Assembly: GCF_029537235.1 (NCBI RefSeq)
Contig: NZ_CP120638.1
Span: forward strand, 1,922,001 to 1,986,000
Direction: 5' to 3'
Length of the DNA stretch: 64,000 bases
From: Rhizobium sp. 32-5/1
GTDB taxonomy: Bacteria > Pseudomonadota > Alphaproteobacteria > Rhizobiales > Rhizobiaceae
Shown piece after piece: positions 8,949 to 17,541 of the stretch. The notes beneath the pieces are model-generated. The model ran no database searches. It was given only the letters and a program-made list of their open reading frames with translations, and had not been told where the DNA came from. How positions within the stretch are numbered: position 1 is the stretch's first letter; every line of letters begins with the position of its first letter. Position numbers and translations under genes: made by a program.

Positions 8949-10799
8949 TTAGCCGATACGCTGGGAAGCGAGGGCTTTCTCATAGCCCTTGCGGGCCTCA
9001 TTGACTGACGGCCGCACGGACACTTCCGGCACCGCAACATCCCACCAGTTGCCGCCCTCGTCCGTGGTGATCAGTGGATCGGTGTCAATGACAATGAAGG
9101 TCGTCCGCGTCTCGTCGGCCATCTCACTGAGCACGGTTTCAAGCTCGCTGATCGAAGAGACCTTGCGGGCGACGGCGCCCATCGAAGCAGCATGCGCAGC
9201 GAAATCGATGCCCGGCAGAGTGACGTGGTGGGTGTCTTTCAACAGATTGTTGAAGTTGGCACCGCCGGTCGCCATCTGCAAGCGGTTGATGCAGCCATAA
9301 CCGGCATTGTCGAGAAGGACGATGGTGAGCTTGGTGCCGAGCATGATCGAGGACACCAGCTCGGAATTCAGCATCATGTAGCTGCCATCGCCGACCATGA
9401 CGATAACGTCGCTGTCGGGCTTGGCGAGCTTCACGCCGACCCCGCCGGCTATTTCATAGCCCATGGTCGAGAAGCCGTATTCCATATGATAACTGCCGGG
9501 CTCTTCCGGCTGCCAGAGCTTGTGCAACTCTCCCGGAAGGCCACCCGAAGCGCAGACCAGTGTCGTGTTGTTCGGCCGGGCGCGCTGCACGGCGCCGATG
9601 ACCTGCGCATCGGAGGGCAAGGCTACATTTGTCGTTGCCATGGCACGCTCGGCGGCTTTGAGCCATTCGACCTTGCCGTCAGCAGCGACCTTTGCCCAGC
9701 CGGCATCGAACGTGTGACTGCCAAGACCAGCGCTCAACGCGTCCAGGCCGACCCGCGCATCGGCAACCAGCGGCAGGCTCTCATGCTTGGCGGCATCGAA
9801 AGCCTGGACGTTGAGGCCGATGATCTTCACATCTTCATTACGGAACAGCGACCAGGAGCCGGTGGTGAAATCCTGCAGGCGCGTGCCAACAGCCAGAACG
9901 ACATCGGCCTGACCCGCAACCAGATTGGAGGCGGAGGTGCCGGTGACGCCGACCGCGCCCATATTCTGCGCGTGGCCATGCGGCAAAGCAGACTTGCCTG
10001 ATTGGGTCTCGACGACAGGCACGCCATGTTTTTCGGCGAAAGCTGCCAGCGCCTTGCTCGCCTGCGAATAAAGGACGCCGCCGCCGGCGATGATGACTGG
10101 CTTCTTCGCAGCTTTCAGGGCGGCGATTGCGGCAGACAGTTCGTCCGCATCCGGCTGCGACCGGCGGGTCGTCCAGATCTTTTCGGCAAAGAAGCTTTCG
10201 GGATAGTCGTAAGCCTCGGCCTGAACATCCTGACAAAGCGAAAGCGTCACCGGACCGCATTCGGCCGGATCGGTCAGCACCTGCATGGCACGACGCAGCG
10301 CTGGAATGATCTGCTCGGGACGAGTGATGCGGTCGAAATAGCGGGAGACGGGGCGGAAGCAGTCATTGGCGGTCATCGCACCATCGCCGAAATCCTCGAC
10401 CTGCTGCAGAACTGGATCCGGCCGGCGATTTGCGAAGACGTCGCCGGGCAGGAACAGGACAGGCAGGCGGTTGACATGGGCGAGTGCCGCGGATGTCACC
10501 ATATTGAGCGCGCCGGGGCCGATCGACGTGGTGCAGGCCATGAAACGCTGGCGGAAACTGGCTTTGGCATAGGCGATCGCCGCATTGGCCATGCCCTGTT
10601 CGTTCTGGGCGCGATAGGTCGGCAGCGTGTCCTTGATGCCGTGCAGCGCCTCGCCGATACCGGCGACGTTGCCATGACCGAAGATCGCGAACACGCCACC
10701 GAAGATGGGCAGCGTCTCGCCGTCGATCACGGTCATCTGCTTGGTCAAAAACCGCGCCAAGGCCTGCGCCATGGTCAGGCGGACTGTTTTCTGGTTCAT
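8949..10799 (-). CDS. iolD: 3D-(3,5/4)-trihydroxycyclohexane-1,2-dione acylhydrolase
   Basis: A thiamine-diphosphate enzyme that opens the inositol-derived ring to 5-deoxy-glucuronate. The 616 residues show the three-domain acetolactate-synthase fold: a Pyr domain with FGHGNVAGIGEAL, a central Rossmann-like domain (about 210-350) and the PP domain with the ThDP motif MVGDGSYMMLNSEL followed by LLDNAGYG. GAGGAGGAAAC directly precedes the ATG, a very strong ribosome binding site. It lies between iolC (68 bases upstream) and iolE. Confidence 0.96.
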   Translation of the reverse strand: MNQKTVRLTMAQALARFLTKQMTVIDGETLPIFGGVFAIFGHGNVAGIGEALHGIKDTLPTYRAQNEQGMANAAIAYAKASFRQRFMACTTSIGPGALNMVTSAALAHVNRLPVLFLPGDVFANRRPDPVLQQVEDFGDGAMTANDCFRPVSRYFDRITRPEQIIPALRRAMQVLTDPAECGPVTLSLCQDVQAEAYDYPESFFAEKIWTTRRSQPDADELSAAIAALKAAKKPVIIAGGGVLYSQASKALAAFAEKHGVPVVETQSGKSALPHGHAQNMGAVGVTGTSASNLVAGQADVVLAVGTRLQDFTTGSWSLFRNEDVKIIGLNVQAFDAAKHESLPLVADARVGLDALSAGLGSHTFDAGWAKVAADGKVEWLKAAERAMATTNVALPSDAQVIGAVQRARPNNTTLVCASGGLPGELHKLWQPEEPGSYHMEYGFSTMGYEIAGGVGVKLAKPDSDVIVMVGDGSYMMLNSELVSSIMLGTKLTIVLLDNAGYGCINRLQMATGGANFNNLLKDTHHVTLPGIDFAAHAASMGAVARKVSSISELETVLSEMADETRTTFIVIDTDPLITTDEGGNWWDVAVPEVSVRPSVNEARKGYEKALASQRIG

Positions 10800-10867
10800 T
10801 GTTTCCTCCTCGGGCCGAGGACTTTGCCTCGATTTATCTGATGTGTTTGAGGCAGCAACACGTCGCC

Positions 10868-12787
10868 TCAGGCAGCCTTCGCTTCACCCAGTTCCAACCA
10901 AAGGCCGACTAGCGCCCCGAACTTGCCGGCCATGTCGGCAATTGCCTGCTCGTCGCTTATGCTGCCGCCCAGCCAGGCCTTGGCAGCCTCCGCAAAAATG
11001 GTACGCCCGACGGCGAAACCCTTGACGGTGCGCGATGTCCGCGCTGCGGTAAAGCCTTCCTTCAGCGCTTCATAGGGTGCCTCGAGACCGAGCAGAACGA
11101 CGCCGCGGCAAAGCGGATCACGGGTTTCGATCACCGCATCGATCGCCGCCCAGGCGCCAACGCTGGCCTGAGGCTCGAGCTTCCACCAGTCGGGCTTCAG
11201 ACCCGCATCGTACATTTCGGTGAGCGCGCGGGGAATGGTCTGGTCGTCGAGCGTGCCGTGTTTGCCGGCGATGATTTCGATGAGGATTTCGCGGCCGACC
11301 TTGCGCGCCGCCTCGAAGGCCGAGCGTAGCTTGGCGATCTGTGTTGCCTTCATCTCGGCCGGATCATCAGGATGATAGAAGCTCAGCACCTTGATGCAGT
11401 GATCGACGGGCCAGTCGATCAGCCGCGAACCGAGATCCTGGCTGAATTCGAACTGCAAGGGACGCGAACCGGGAAGCTCGATCGGCTTTCCGATCCAGAA
11501 GTTCTTGTTGACGGCAAACAGCGCGTCGCGGCCATATTTGTCATCGATCAGCATGCCGAATCCGGGGCGGCCATCGGCGATGCGCTCGGCGGCCTTGACC
11601 GCCAGAACCTTGAAGGCCGGGATGCGCGCCAGGAGGCTAGCATCGCCAGCGGCCAGATCTTCCAACTGGCTGCGGTGGTCGATGGCAAGGGCCATCAGCT
11701 GCGGAATGGCGCGGCGGCGCGTGGTTGCCCAATGGACGTGATTGATCGCCTCGTCCTTGCGCAGGGCGCGCTCCTTGCTGCCATTGGCAAGGAAATACTG
11801 CAGTTCGGTCCAGGTCGGGATTTCCGGTGCGCACAGCAGCCGCGAGACGGCGAAGGCGCCGCAGGCATTGGCCCAGGTGGCGGAGGTCGCATGCGGCTCG
11901 CCCTTCAGCCAGCCGCGCAGGAAGCCGGACATGAAGGCGTCGCCGGCACCCAGAACATTGTAGACTTCGATCGGGAAGCCCTTGCCGACGATCCCGTCTT
12001 CCAGATTATCGGAAATCGCGCCGTCATAGACGATGCAGCCCATCGGCCCGCGCTTCAGCACGATCGTCGCCTTCGAATTGGCGCGGATGGTCTTCAGGGC
12101 GGCGAGAAGATCGCTGTCGCCGGAGGCGATCAGGACTTCCTCTTCCGTACCGACGATCAGGTCGCAATCAGCAAGAACGGTCCGCAGATGCGCCGACACC
12201 TTGTCCGAGGCGATGTAGCGGTTGTCGCCGGCATCATGGCCGGCCAGGCCCCAGAGATTGGGGCGATAGTCGATGTCGAAGACGACCTTGGCGCCACTCG
12301 CCTTGGCGATGCGGATCGCCTTGCGCTGCGCCGCATCGGTGTGCGGCTTGGCGAAATGCGTGCCGGTAACGAGGATGGCGCGGGCGGACCGGATGAAATC
12401 CTCGGACACGTCGTCTTCGCACAGCGCGCTGTCGGCGCAATTGTCGCGGTAGAACAGCAGCGGAAAGGAATGGTCGCTTTCGACGGAGAGGATGGCGAGC
12501 GCTGTCAGTCGCTCGGGGTCAGTGACGATGCCTTTCGTCTCGACGCCTTCGCGCTTCAACTGCTCTTTGATAAAGCGGCCCATCTGCTCCTTGCCGACGC
12601 GGGTCAGTAGCGCGGATTTCAGGCCGAGACGGGCAGTACCCACGGAAATATTGGTCGGGCAGCCGCCAACGGACTTGGCGAAGCTCGCCACATCCTCAAG
12701 GCGCGTGCCGATCTGCTGGCCATAGAGATCCACGGAGGCCCGGCCGATCGTGATCAGGTCCAGAGGCTTGTCTGTTGTCTGGCTCAA
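10868..12787 (-). CDS. iolC: 5-dehydro-2-deoxygluconokinase fused to a DUF2090 aldolase-like domain
   Basis: Phosphorylates 2-deoxy-5-keto-gluconate in inositol breakdown. Residues about 10-330 are a PfkB sugar kinase (LITIGRASVDLYG at the start, catalytic GAGDAFMSGFLRGW). The rest is the DUF2090 domain found fused to IolC in many alphaproteobacteria, which is related to aldolases. I favour a TTG start (LSQTTDKPLDL, 639 residues), because GGAGAAG lies 2 bases upstream and a TTGACT element of the likely promoter falls at 12871-12876. An ATG at 12856 is the only alternative and lacks a ribosome binding site. Confidence 0.92.
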   Translation of the reverse strand: MSQTTDKPLDLITIGRASVDLYGQQIGTRLEDVASFAKSVGGCPTNISVGTARLGLKSALLTRVGKEQMGRFIKEQLKREGVETKGIVTDPERLTALAILSVESDHSFPLLFYRDNCADSALCEDDVSEDFIRSARAILVTGTHFAKPHTDAAQRKAIRIAKASGAKVVFDIDYRPNLWGLAGHDAGDNRYIASDKVSAHLRTVLADCDLIVGTEEEVLIASGDSDLLAALKTIRANSKATIVLKRGPMGCIVYDGAISDNLEDGIVGKGFPIEVYNVLGAGDAFMSGFLRGWLKGEPHATSATWANACGAFAVSRLLCAPEIPTWTELQYFLANGSKERALRKDEAINHVHWATTRRRAIPQLMALAIDHRSQLEDLAAGDASLLARIPAFKVLAVKAAERIADGRPGFGMLIDDKYGRDALFAVNKNFWIGKPIELPGSRPLQFEFSQDLGSRLIDWPVDHCIKVLSFYHPDDPAEMKATQIAKLRSAFEAARKVGREILIEIIAGKHGTLDDQTIPRALTEMYDAGLKPDWWKLEPQASVGAWAAIDAVIETRDPLCRGVVLLGLEAPYEALKEGFTAARTSRTVKGFAVGRTIFAEAAKAWLGGSISDEQAIADMAGKFGALVGLWLELGEAKAA

Positions 12788-12870
12788 TGCTTCTCCCGGC
12801 GGGCGCGTGGATGCCCTGACTTTTCTTTGTTTTTCGGCGATGCGCGCATGAAACATAAATTCTGGAAGAT

Positions 12871-12893
12871 AGTCAATGTGGAATTTTCATTCC
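12871..12893 (-). promoter_or_regulatory. Likely iolC promoter element with an IolR operator
   Basis: GGAATTTTCATTCC at 12880-12893 is an exact GGAA-N6-TTCC palindrome, the IolR-binding motif reported for S. meliloti inositol genes. On the minus strand it is followed at once by TTGACT (12871-12876), a good -35 sequence; the -10 is weak. It sits between iolC and the 3' end of iolR, where a repressor would block iolCDEB transcription. Confidence 0.75.
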
Positions 12894-12901
12894 AAATGGA
12901 A

Positions 12902-13755
12902 TTAACCGCCTTCATTCGTTCGGCGGCGCTTTTCGGCGATGGCAACCGTCAGGGCCATGGCGAAGGCCATGCTGGCCGAAAGCGAACGAAAACCGGCATG
13001 ATCGGCCTCGACCAATTCGAACCAGACCTTCGACGACTCCGCCAAGGGGAAAATGCCGAATCGGTCAGCGAAACGACCGGGATCTTGCGACTGGACAGCA
13101 GCCGCGCCTGGTTGGCGCTTTCGGATGCGTAAGGTGAAAAGCTGATGGCAAAGGCGGCATCGTTCTTGCCGGCCATGGCCAGCATGTCGTCATCAATGCC
13201 CGCCGATGTTCCAACCAGCTGATGGCGAACCTTCAGCTTGCCGAAGGCATAGGCCATATAGCTCGAAATCGGATAGGAGCGGCGCTTGGCGATCAGGTAG
13301 ATCGTCTCGGCGCCGGCTAAGATATTCACCGCACGCTCGAAGGCATCCGGATCCACTGACGTAGCGATGTTGTCGAGCGACCGGTGCGCAGCTGCCACGA
13401 AGCCGTTGAAGATCGAGCCGCTTTCGAGCTTGCTGTGATCATTGCCGCTGAGCGCCCGCAAGCGGTCTTCATAGCCCGGTGTGCGCTCGCGCAGGCGCGC
13501 ACGAAAGATCAACTGCAGACTGGAGAACCCCTCGAAGCCGAAATGCTGGGCAAAGCGTACCAGGGTCGAGGGTTGCACATCCGCTGAGGTGGCGATGCTG
13601 GCGGCCGTGCCGAAGGCAATCTCGTCCGGATTGTCGAGCGCATAGGCGGCGACCTGGCGCAGCCGCTTGGGCAATTGCGCCTTGCGCTCCAGGATTGCCG
13701 CCTTGAGGGCGTCAAAATCCTGGGGAATGTCGGCTGCGGGTTCCACAGTGGCCAT
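12902..13755 (-). CDS. iolR: RpiR-family repressor of inositol catabolism, C-terminus frameshifted
   Basis: The N-terminal RpiR helix-turn-helix (about residues 18-95, with AYALDNPDEIAFGTAASIATSADVQPSTLVRFAQHFGFEGF) is followed by a SIS sugar-phosphate-binding domain (about 130-280). The open frame runs into unlike sequence after SLTDSAFSP, while the neighbouring frame carries LAESSKVWFELVEADHAGFRSL through TVAIAEKRRRTNEGG. Restoring one G in GGGG at 13046-13049 gives a 284-residue repressor. The position between the oxidoreductase gene and iolC matches the S. meliloti order. IolR probably releases DNA when an inositol intermediate binds the SIS domain. Confidence 0.92.
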
Positions 13756-13835
13756 AGGCTTTACGTTTTCTCCATCGGCAGTGCCTTGTCGATATACCCG
13801 TTCTAATCGATTTACGAAACAGCGGATAGAACGTT

Positions 13836-13859
13836 CATTCCATTTTTCCAGCTGGAATG
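13836..13859. promoter_or_regulatory. Inverted repeat upstream of iolR, possible autoregulatory operator
   Basis: CATTCCA and TGGAATG form a perfect 7-base inverted repeat with a 10-base centre, 81 bases before the iolR start. The half sites share GGAAT with the IolR motif at 12880, but the spacing and orientation differ from GGAA-N6-TTCC, so this is a candidate only. Confidence 0.5.
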
Positions 13860-13878
13860 AATCCGTCCAAGGCGATGC

Positions 13879-15009
13879 CTAGCCGATCGCAACCCATTCG
13901 TTGGTTTTCGCCGACTGATAGGCGGCGGAGACGACCTTCTGCACCTCATAGCCCTCGCGGAAATCCGTTGAGGGACGGGTTCCGCCGGCGATCGCCTGGA
14001 GAAACTCGTGCGCCTCGATGGCCTTGAGATCGTTGAAGCCGATCTGGTGGCCGGGCGCGACGCAGAAGGCGCCATAGGGTGGATGTTCCGGGCCGGCCCA
14101 GATCGTACGATAGCCGCGGGTGCGAATATCGTCGCCGGCGAACCAGACCTTGATCTCGTTCATGCGCTCCTGCGTGAAAACGATACTGCCCTTGGAGCCA
14201 TAGATTTCGAAATCATGCTGCATCTTGCGGCCGGTGGCGCTCCAGTTGGCCTCGAAGCTGCCGGTGGCGCCGCCTTCGAACCGGACGAAGGCCCGTGTGA
14301 TGTCATCCACCTCGACGGCGCGCATCTCGCTTGAGCCGCGGGCGACCGGACGTTCCGGCACCTGGATGATGGTTTCCGCCAACACCTTGGTAATCGGTCC
14401 GACCAGATGGCGCAGCGAGGCGATGATATGGCTGCCGATATCGGCAAGCGCGCCGCCGCCGCTCTTCGGATCGAGCCGCCATCCCCAAGGGGCCGTGGCA
14501 TCCATCATGAAATCTTCCGCGTGAATACCGCGCACGGAACGGATTTCACCGATCTCGCCGCTCTCGATGAGATCCTTGGCCAGGAAGATCATCGGGTTCT
14601 TGAGATAGTTGAAGCCGACCTGCGTGACGACGCCGACCTTTTCCGCGGCAGCCACCATCTCCGCGCATTCGGCAACAGTCGGGGCAAGCGGCTTTTCGCA
14701 ATAGACGTGCTTGCCATGGGCAATCGCGGCCAGCGCCATTTCCTTGTGCAGGAGATTGGGGGTCGTGATGTCGATGATGTCGATATCCGGATCGGTCAGC
14801 AAAGTCCGCCAATCGGTCGTCGCCTTGCGGAACCCAAGCTGGCGGCGCGCATTCTCAGCACCTTCCACCGTCACATCCGCCACGGAAACCATGTCCAGTT
14901 CGAAGGGCAGATCGAAGACACGCGCCGCGATGGTAAAACCCAAGGCATGCGCTTTGCCCATGAAACCGGTGCCGATCAGCCCGACGCCGATCTTCTTCTT
15001 GCCACCCAT
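13879..15009 (-). CDS. Gfo/Idh/MocA family oxidoreductase of the inositol locus
   Basis: A 376-residue NAD(P)-dependent dehydrogenase. It has a Rossmann N-terminal domain with GLIGTGFMGKAHA, the family motif YCEKPLA near residue 105, and a C-terminal Gfo/Idh substrate domain with SGGGALADIGSHI. GGAGG precedes the ATG. It stands directly upstream of iolR, as SMc01163 does in S. meliloti, where it belongs to the IolR regulon. It probably oxidises an inositol isomer such as scyllo-inositol or another cyclitol, but its substrate is not readable from sequence. Confidence 0.85.
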   Translation of the reverse strand: MGGKKKIGVGLIGTGFMGKAHALGFTIAARVFDLPFELDMVSVADVTVEGAENARRQLGFRKATTDWRTLLTDPDIDIIDITTPNLLHKEMALAAIAHGKHVYCEKPLAPTVAECAEMVAAAEKVGVVTQVGFNYLKNPMIFLAKDLIESGEIGEIRSVRGIHAEDFMMDATAPWGWRLDPKSGGGALADIGSHIIASLRHLVGPITKVLAETIIQVPERPVARGSSEMRAVEVDDITRAFVRFEGGATGSFEANWSATGRKMQHDFEIYGSKGSIVFTQERMNEIKVWFAGDDIRTRGYRTIWAGPEHPPYGAFCVAPGHQIGFNDLKAIEAHEFLQAIAGGTRPSTDFREGYEVQKVVSAAYQSAKTNEWVAIG

Positions 15010-15084
15010 CCGTCATTCCTCCGATGATCCCTGTCGGATCGTTTTCGGGACAGATGAATTGAAGAGGTCAATGCCTGTCAATGC

Positions 15085-15098
15085 GGAATACGTGTTCG
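15085..15098. promoter_or_regulatory. Near-match to the IolR operator upstream of the oxidoreductase
   Basis: GGAATACGTGTTCG matches GGAA-N6-TTCC at 7 of 8 defined positions and lies 76 bases upstream of the oxidoreductase start. The equivalent S. meliloti gene has such a site. One mismatch keeps confidence moderate. Confidence 0.45.
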
Positions 15099-15293
15099 AT
15101 GCCGATGCGCCTTTTCGAGAAGTATCCGCGGGAACTGATCCATAAGCCACGTAACGCTATGAAGTTCACGCAAACATACGTGATGATGCGGATCGTTAAC
15201 GCATTTTTACCCTTTTCCGTTGAAAGATCAGCGGACGTTATGGTTAACAGTTCATGATCAACGCGGCCGAAGCGCCGCTGGAGTGAGATTGCC

Positions 15294-16175
15294 ATGTGCC
15301 GCTGGGCAGCCTATCGCGGAGAACCGCTTTATCTGGAAGACCTGGTATCGTCGCCGGCGCATTCCCTGATCGAGCAATCGCATTGCGCCACCCGCGCCAA
15401 GACAGCGACCAATGGCGACGGCTTCGGCATTGCCTGGTATGGCGATCATCCGGAACCCGGCCGCTACCGCGATATCCTGCCGGCCTGGTCGGACTGCAAC
15501 CTGAAAAGCATTGCCCGGCAGATCCGCTCGCCGCTGTTCCTCGCCCATGTCCGAGCAGCCACAGGCGGCGGCACCCGGCGTGACAATTGCCATCCCTTCG
15601 TGCACGGGCGCTGGTCCTTCATGCACAATGGCCAGATCGGTGATTTCGATCATCTGCGCCGACCGATGGAAAGCATGCTCGACAACGATCTCTATGCCGC
15701 CCGCACCGGATCGACCGACAGCGAACTGCTGTTTCTGCTGGCGCTGCAATTCGGCCTCGAGCGCGATCCGCTTGGCGCAATTGCCGAGACCTTGGCCTTT
15801 GTCGAGCGACTGGCAGAACATCTGGAACGCAAAGTGCTTGTACGTTTTACGGCTGCCTTTTCCGATGGCCATGATCTTTATGCCGTGCGCTACGCCTCCG
15901 ACTGGAAGGCACCGACACTTTATGCGGCACCGATGGGGCCGAGCGGCGGCTACTGCCTCGTGTCCGAACCGTTGAACGACGACGACAATGCCTGGGTGGA
16001 AATTCCCGACGGCACGGCCGTGATCATCGGCGAGAACGGCGTCGATGTGCGCCTGTTCGGCACGCAGGGACAATCGCCGACGGTCAGTCAGCCTGCCAAA
16101 TTGCGAGCAGCCGATTGGGGCCGCTCGGCTGATTGGGGACGTTCGGGCAGTCAGAACCGCTCAGGCAAAATGTGA
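15294..16175 (+). CDS. Class II glutamine amidotransferase (YafJ-like)
   Basis: The protein begins MCRWAAYRGEPLYLEDL. Cys2 becomes the N-terminal nucleophile after Met removal, as in Ntn-type glutaminases, and the glutamine-site strands TNGDGFGIAWYG, FLAHVRAATGGG and CHPFVHGRWSFMHNGQI are present. It is a stand-alone glutaminase domain of 293 residues without a synthetase partner, like E. coli YafJ, so its acceptor is unknown. The C-terminus carries a duplicated ADWGRS unit rich in Ser and Arg. The last 15 bases overlap the 3' end of coaBC on the other strand. Confidence 0.88.
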   Translation: MCRWAAYRGEPLYLEDLVSSPAHSLIEQSHCATRAKTATNGDGFGIAWYGDHPEPGRYRDILPAWSDCNLKSIARQIRSPLFLAHVRAATGGGTRRDNCHPFVHGRWSFMHNGQIGDFDHLRRPMESMLDNDLYAARTGSTDSELLFLLALQFGLERDPLGAIAETLAFVERLAEHLERKVLVRFTAAFSDGHDLYAVRYASDWKAPTLYAAPMGPSGGYCLVSEPLNDDDNAWVEIPDGTAVIIGENGVDVRLFGTQGQSPTVSQPAKLRAADWGRSADWGRSGSQNRSGKM

Positions 16176-17366
16176 GGCAATCAGGGCCGCAAGTTGCGTG
16201 GCGACATCCTGCTTGCTGGCCTCCGGCCAGTCCTCGACACCGGATTTACCGATCACCTTCACGGTGTTGCGGTCCCCGCCCATAATGCCTGTCCCTGCTG
16301 AAACATCATTGGCGACGATATAATCGGCCCCCTTGCGCTGAAGCTTGGCGCGGCCGTTTGCTAGAATATCCTGCGTTTCCGCGGCAAAGCCGACCACAAG
16401 CGCCGGCCGCTTTTCATGATGGCCGATGGTTTTGAGGATATCGGGGTTTTCAGTCAGCAGCAGCGGCGGCGGTGCTTCGCCGGGCTGCTTCTTGATCTTG
16501 TTGCCGGCCGCAATTGCCACCCGCCAATCGGCGACGGCAGCAACCATGACGGCGATATCCGCGGGCAATGCCTTGACGACGGCCTCCAGCATCTCTTCCG
16601 CCCGCTCGACATGAACCGTCCGGACTCCTTGGGGATCGGCGATGGTCACCGGGCCCGAAACCAGCGTCACATCGGCACCGAGCCTTGCAAGGGCCGCAGC
16701 AATCGCATGGCCCTGCTTGCCAGACGAGCGGTTAGCGATGTAGCGCACCGGGTCAATCGGCTCATGGGTCGGTCCAGAGGTGACGATTGCGGTGCGGCCG
16801 GCCAGAGGTTTGGGCGCATCATCCAGGATGGCCTCGACCGCGGCGACGATCTCGAGCGGCTCCGCCATGCGGCCCTCGCCCTTTTCGCCGCTTTCGGCCA
16901 TTTCGCCGGAAGCCGGGCCGATGAAGCGGATGCTGTCGCCAAGAAGGATCGCATGATTGCGCCGCGTCGCCGGATGCGACCACATTTTCGGGTTCATCGC
17001 CGGTGCTGCCAGAACAGGGCGGTCGGTTGCGAGCAGGATGGTCGAGGCGAGGTCATCGGCGAGGCCGTTTGCCATCTTCGCCATCAGGTCGGCCGTTGCC
17101 GGGGCTATCAGCACGAGGTCGCATCCCCGCGCCAGACGGATATGACCGACATCCTGTTCGTCCTCGCGGGAAAAGAGATCGGTGAACACCCGGTCCGCAG
17201 CCAAGGCGCCTACGGCCAGCGGCGTGACGAAAGCCTGTGCACCGGCTGTCATCACCGGCCGTACGGCCGCACCGCGTTCCCGCAGACGACGGATGAGATC
17301 AAGGCTCTTATAGGCGGCAATGCCGCCGGAAATGATCAGAAGGATACGCTTGCCTGCCAGTGTCAT
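16161..17366 (-). CDS. coaBC: Bifunctional phosphopantothenoylcysteine decarboxylase/synthetase
   Basis: Carries out two steps of coenzyme A synthesis: CoaB ligates cysteine to 4'-phosphopantothenate and CoaC decarboxylates the product with FMN. Residues 1-180 are the CoaC flavoprotein (ILLIISGGIAAYKSLDLIRRL; APAMNPKMW motif) and about 185-401 the CoaB domain (TSGPTHEPIDPVRYIANRSSGKQG; NKIKKQ). The start MTLAGKRIL is preferred over an upstream ATG 11 codons earlier. The CoaC substrate lid reads GEMAESGEKGEGRM and lacks the Cys that E. coli has in ACGDIGPGRM. Confidence 0.95.
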   Translation of the reverse strand: MTLAGKRILLIISGGIAAYKSLDLIRRLRERGAAVRPVMTAGAQAFVTPLAVGALAADRVFTDLFSREDEQDVGHIRLARGCDLVLIAPATADLMAKMANGLADDLASTILLATDRPVLAAPAMNPKMWSHPATRRNHAILLGDSIRFIGPASGEMAESGEKGEGRMAEPLEIVAAVEAILDDAPKPLAGRTAIVTSGPTHEPIDPVRYIANRSSGKQGHAIAAALARLGADVTLVSGPVTIADPQGVRTVHVERAEEMLEAVVKALPADIAVMVAAVADWRVAIAAGNKIKKQPGEAPPPLLLTENPDILKTIGHHEKRPALVVGFAAETQDILANGRAKLQRKGADYIVANDVSAGTGIMGGDRNTVKVIGKSGVEDWPEASKQDVATQLAALIASHFA

Positions 17367-17541
17367 ATCAATTTCCAGTGCGAGCAGCACCGGTGCCACC
17401 CTTCATCCAACGGCGACCCTACGCGAGCGCCCTGCCCTATGCAATCTGTCGTCCTTCCGCTCCGATGAGCCTGAATTACCACCGTGCCATCGGGCACCCT
17501 TGGGGGCACCGGAGGTAACGCTCCCATAGATGTCCCAGGCT

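Noticed and set aside
7155..9008. A 617-codon open frame on the plus strand
   Set aside because: It is antisense to iolB and iolE and runs through the palindromic repeat; the minus-strand proteins are clear.
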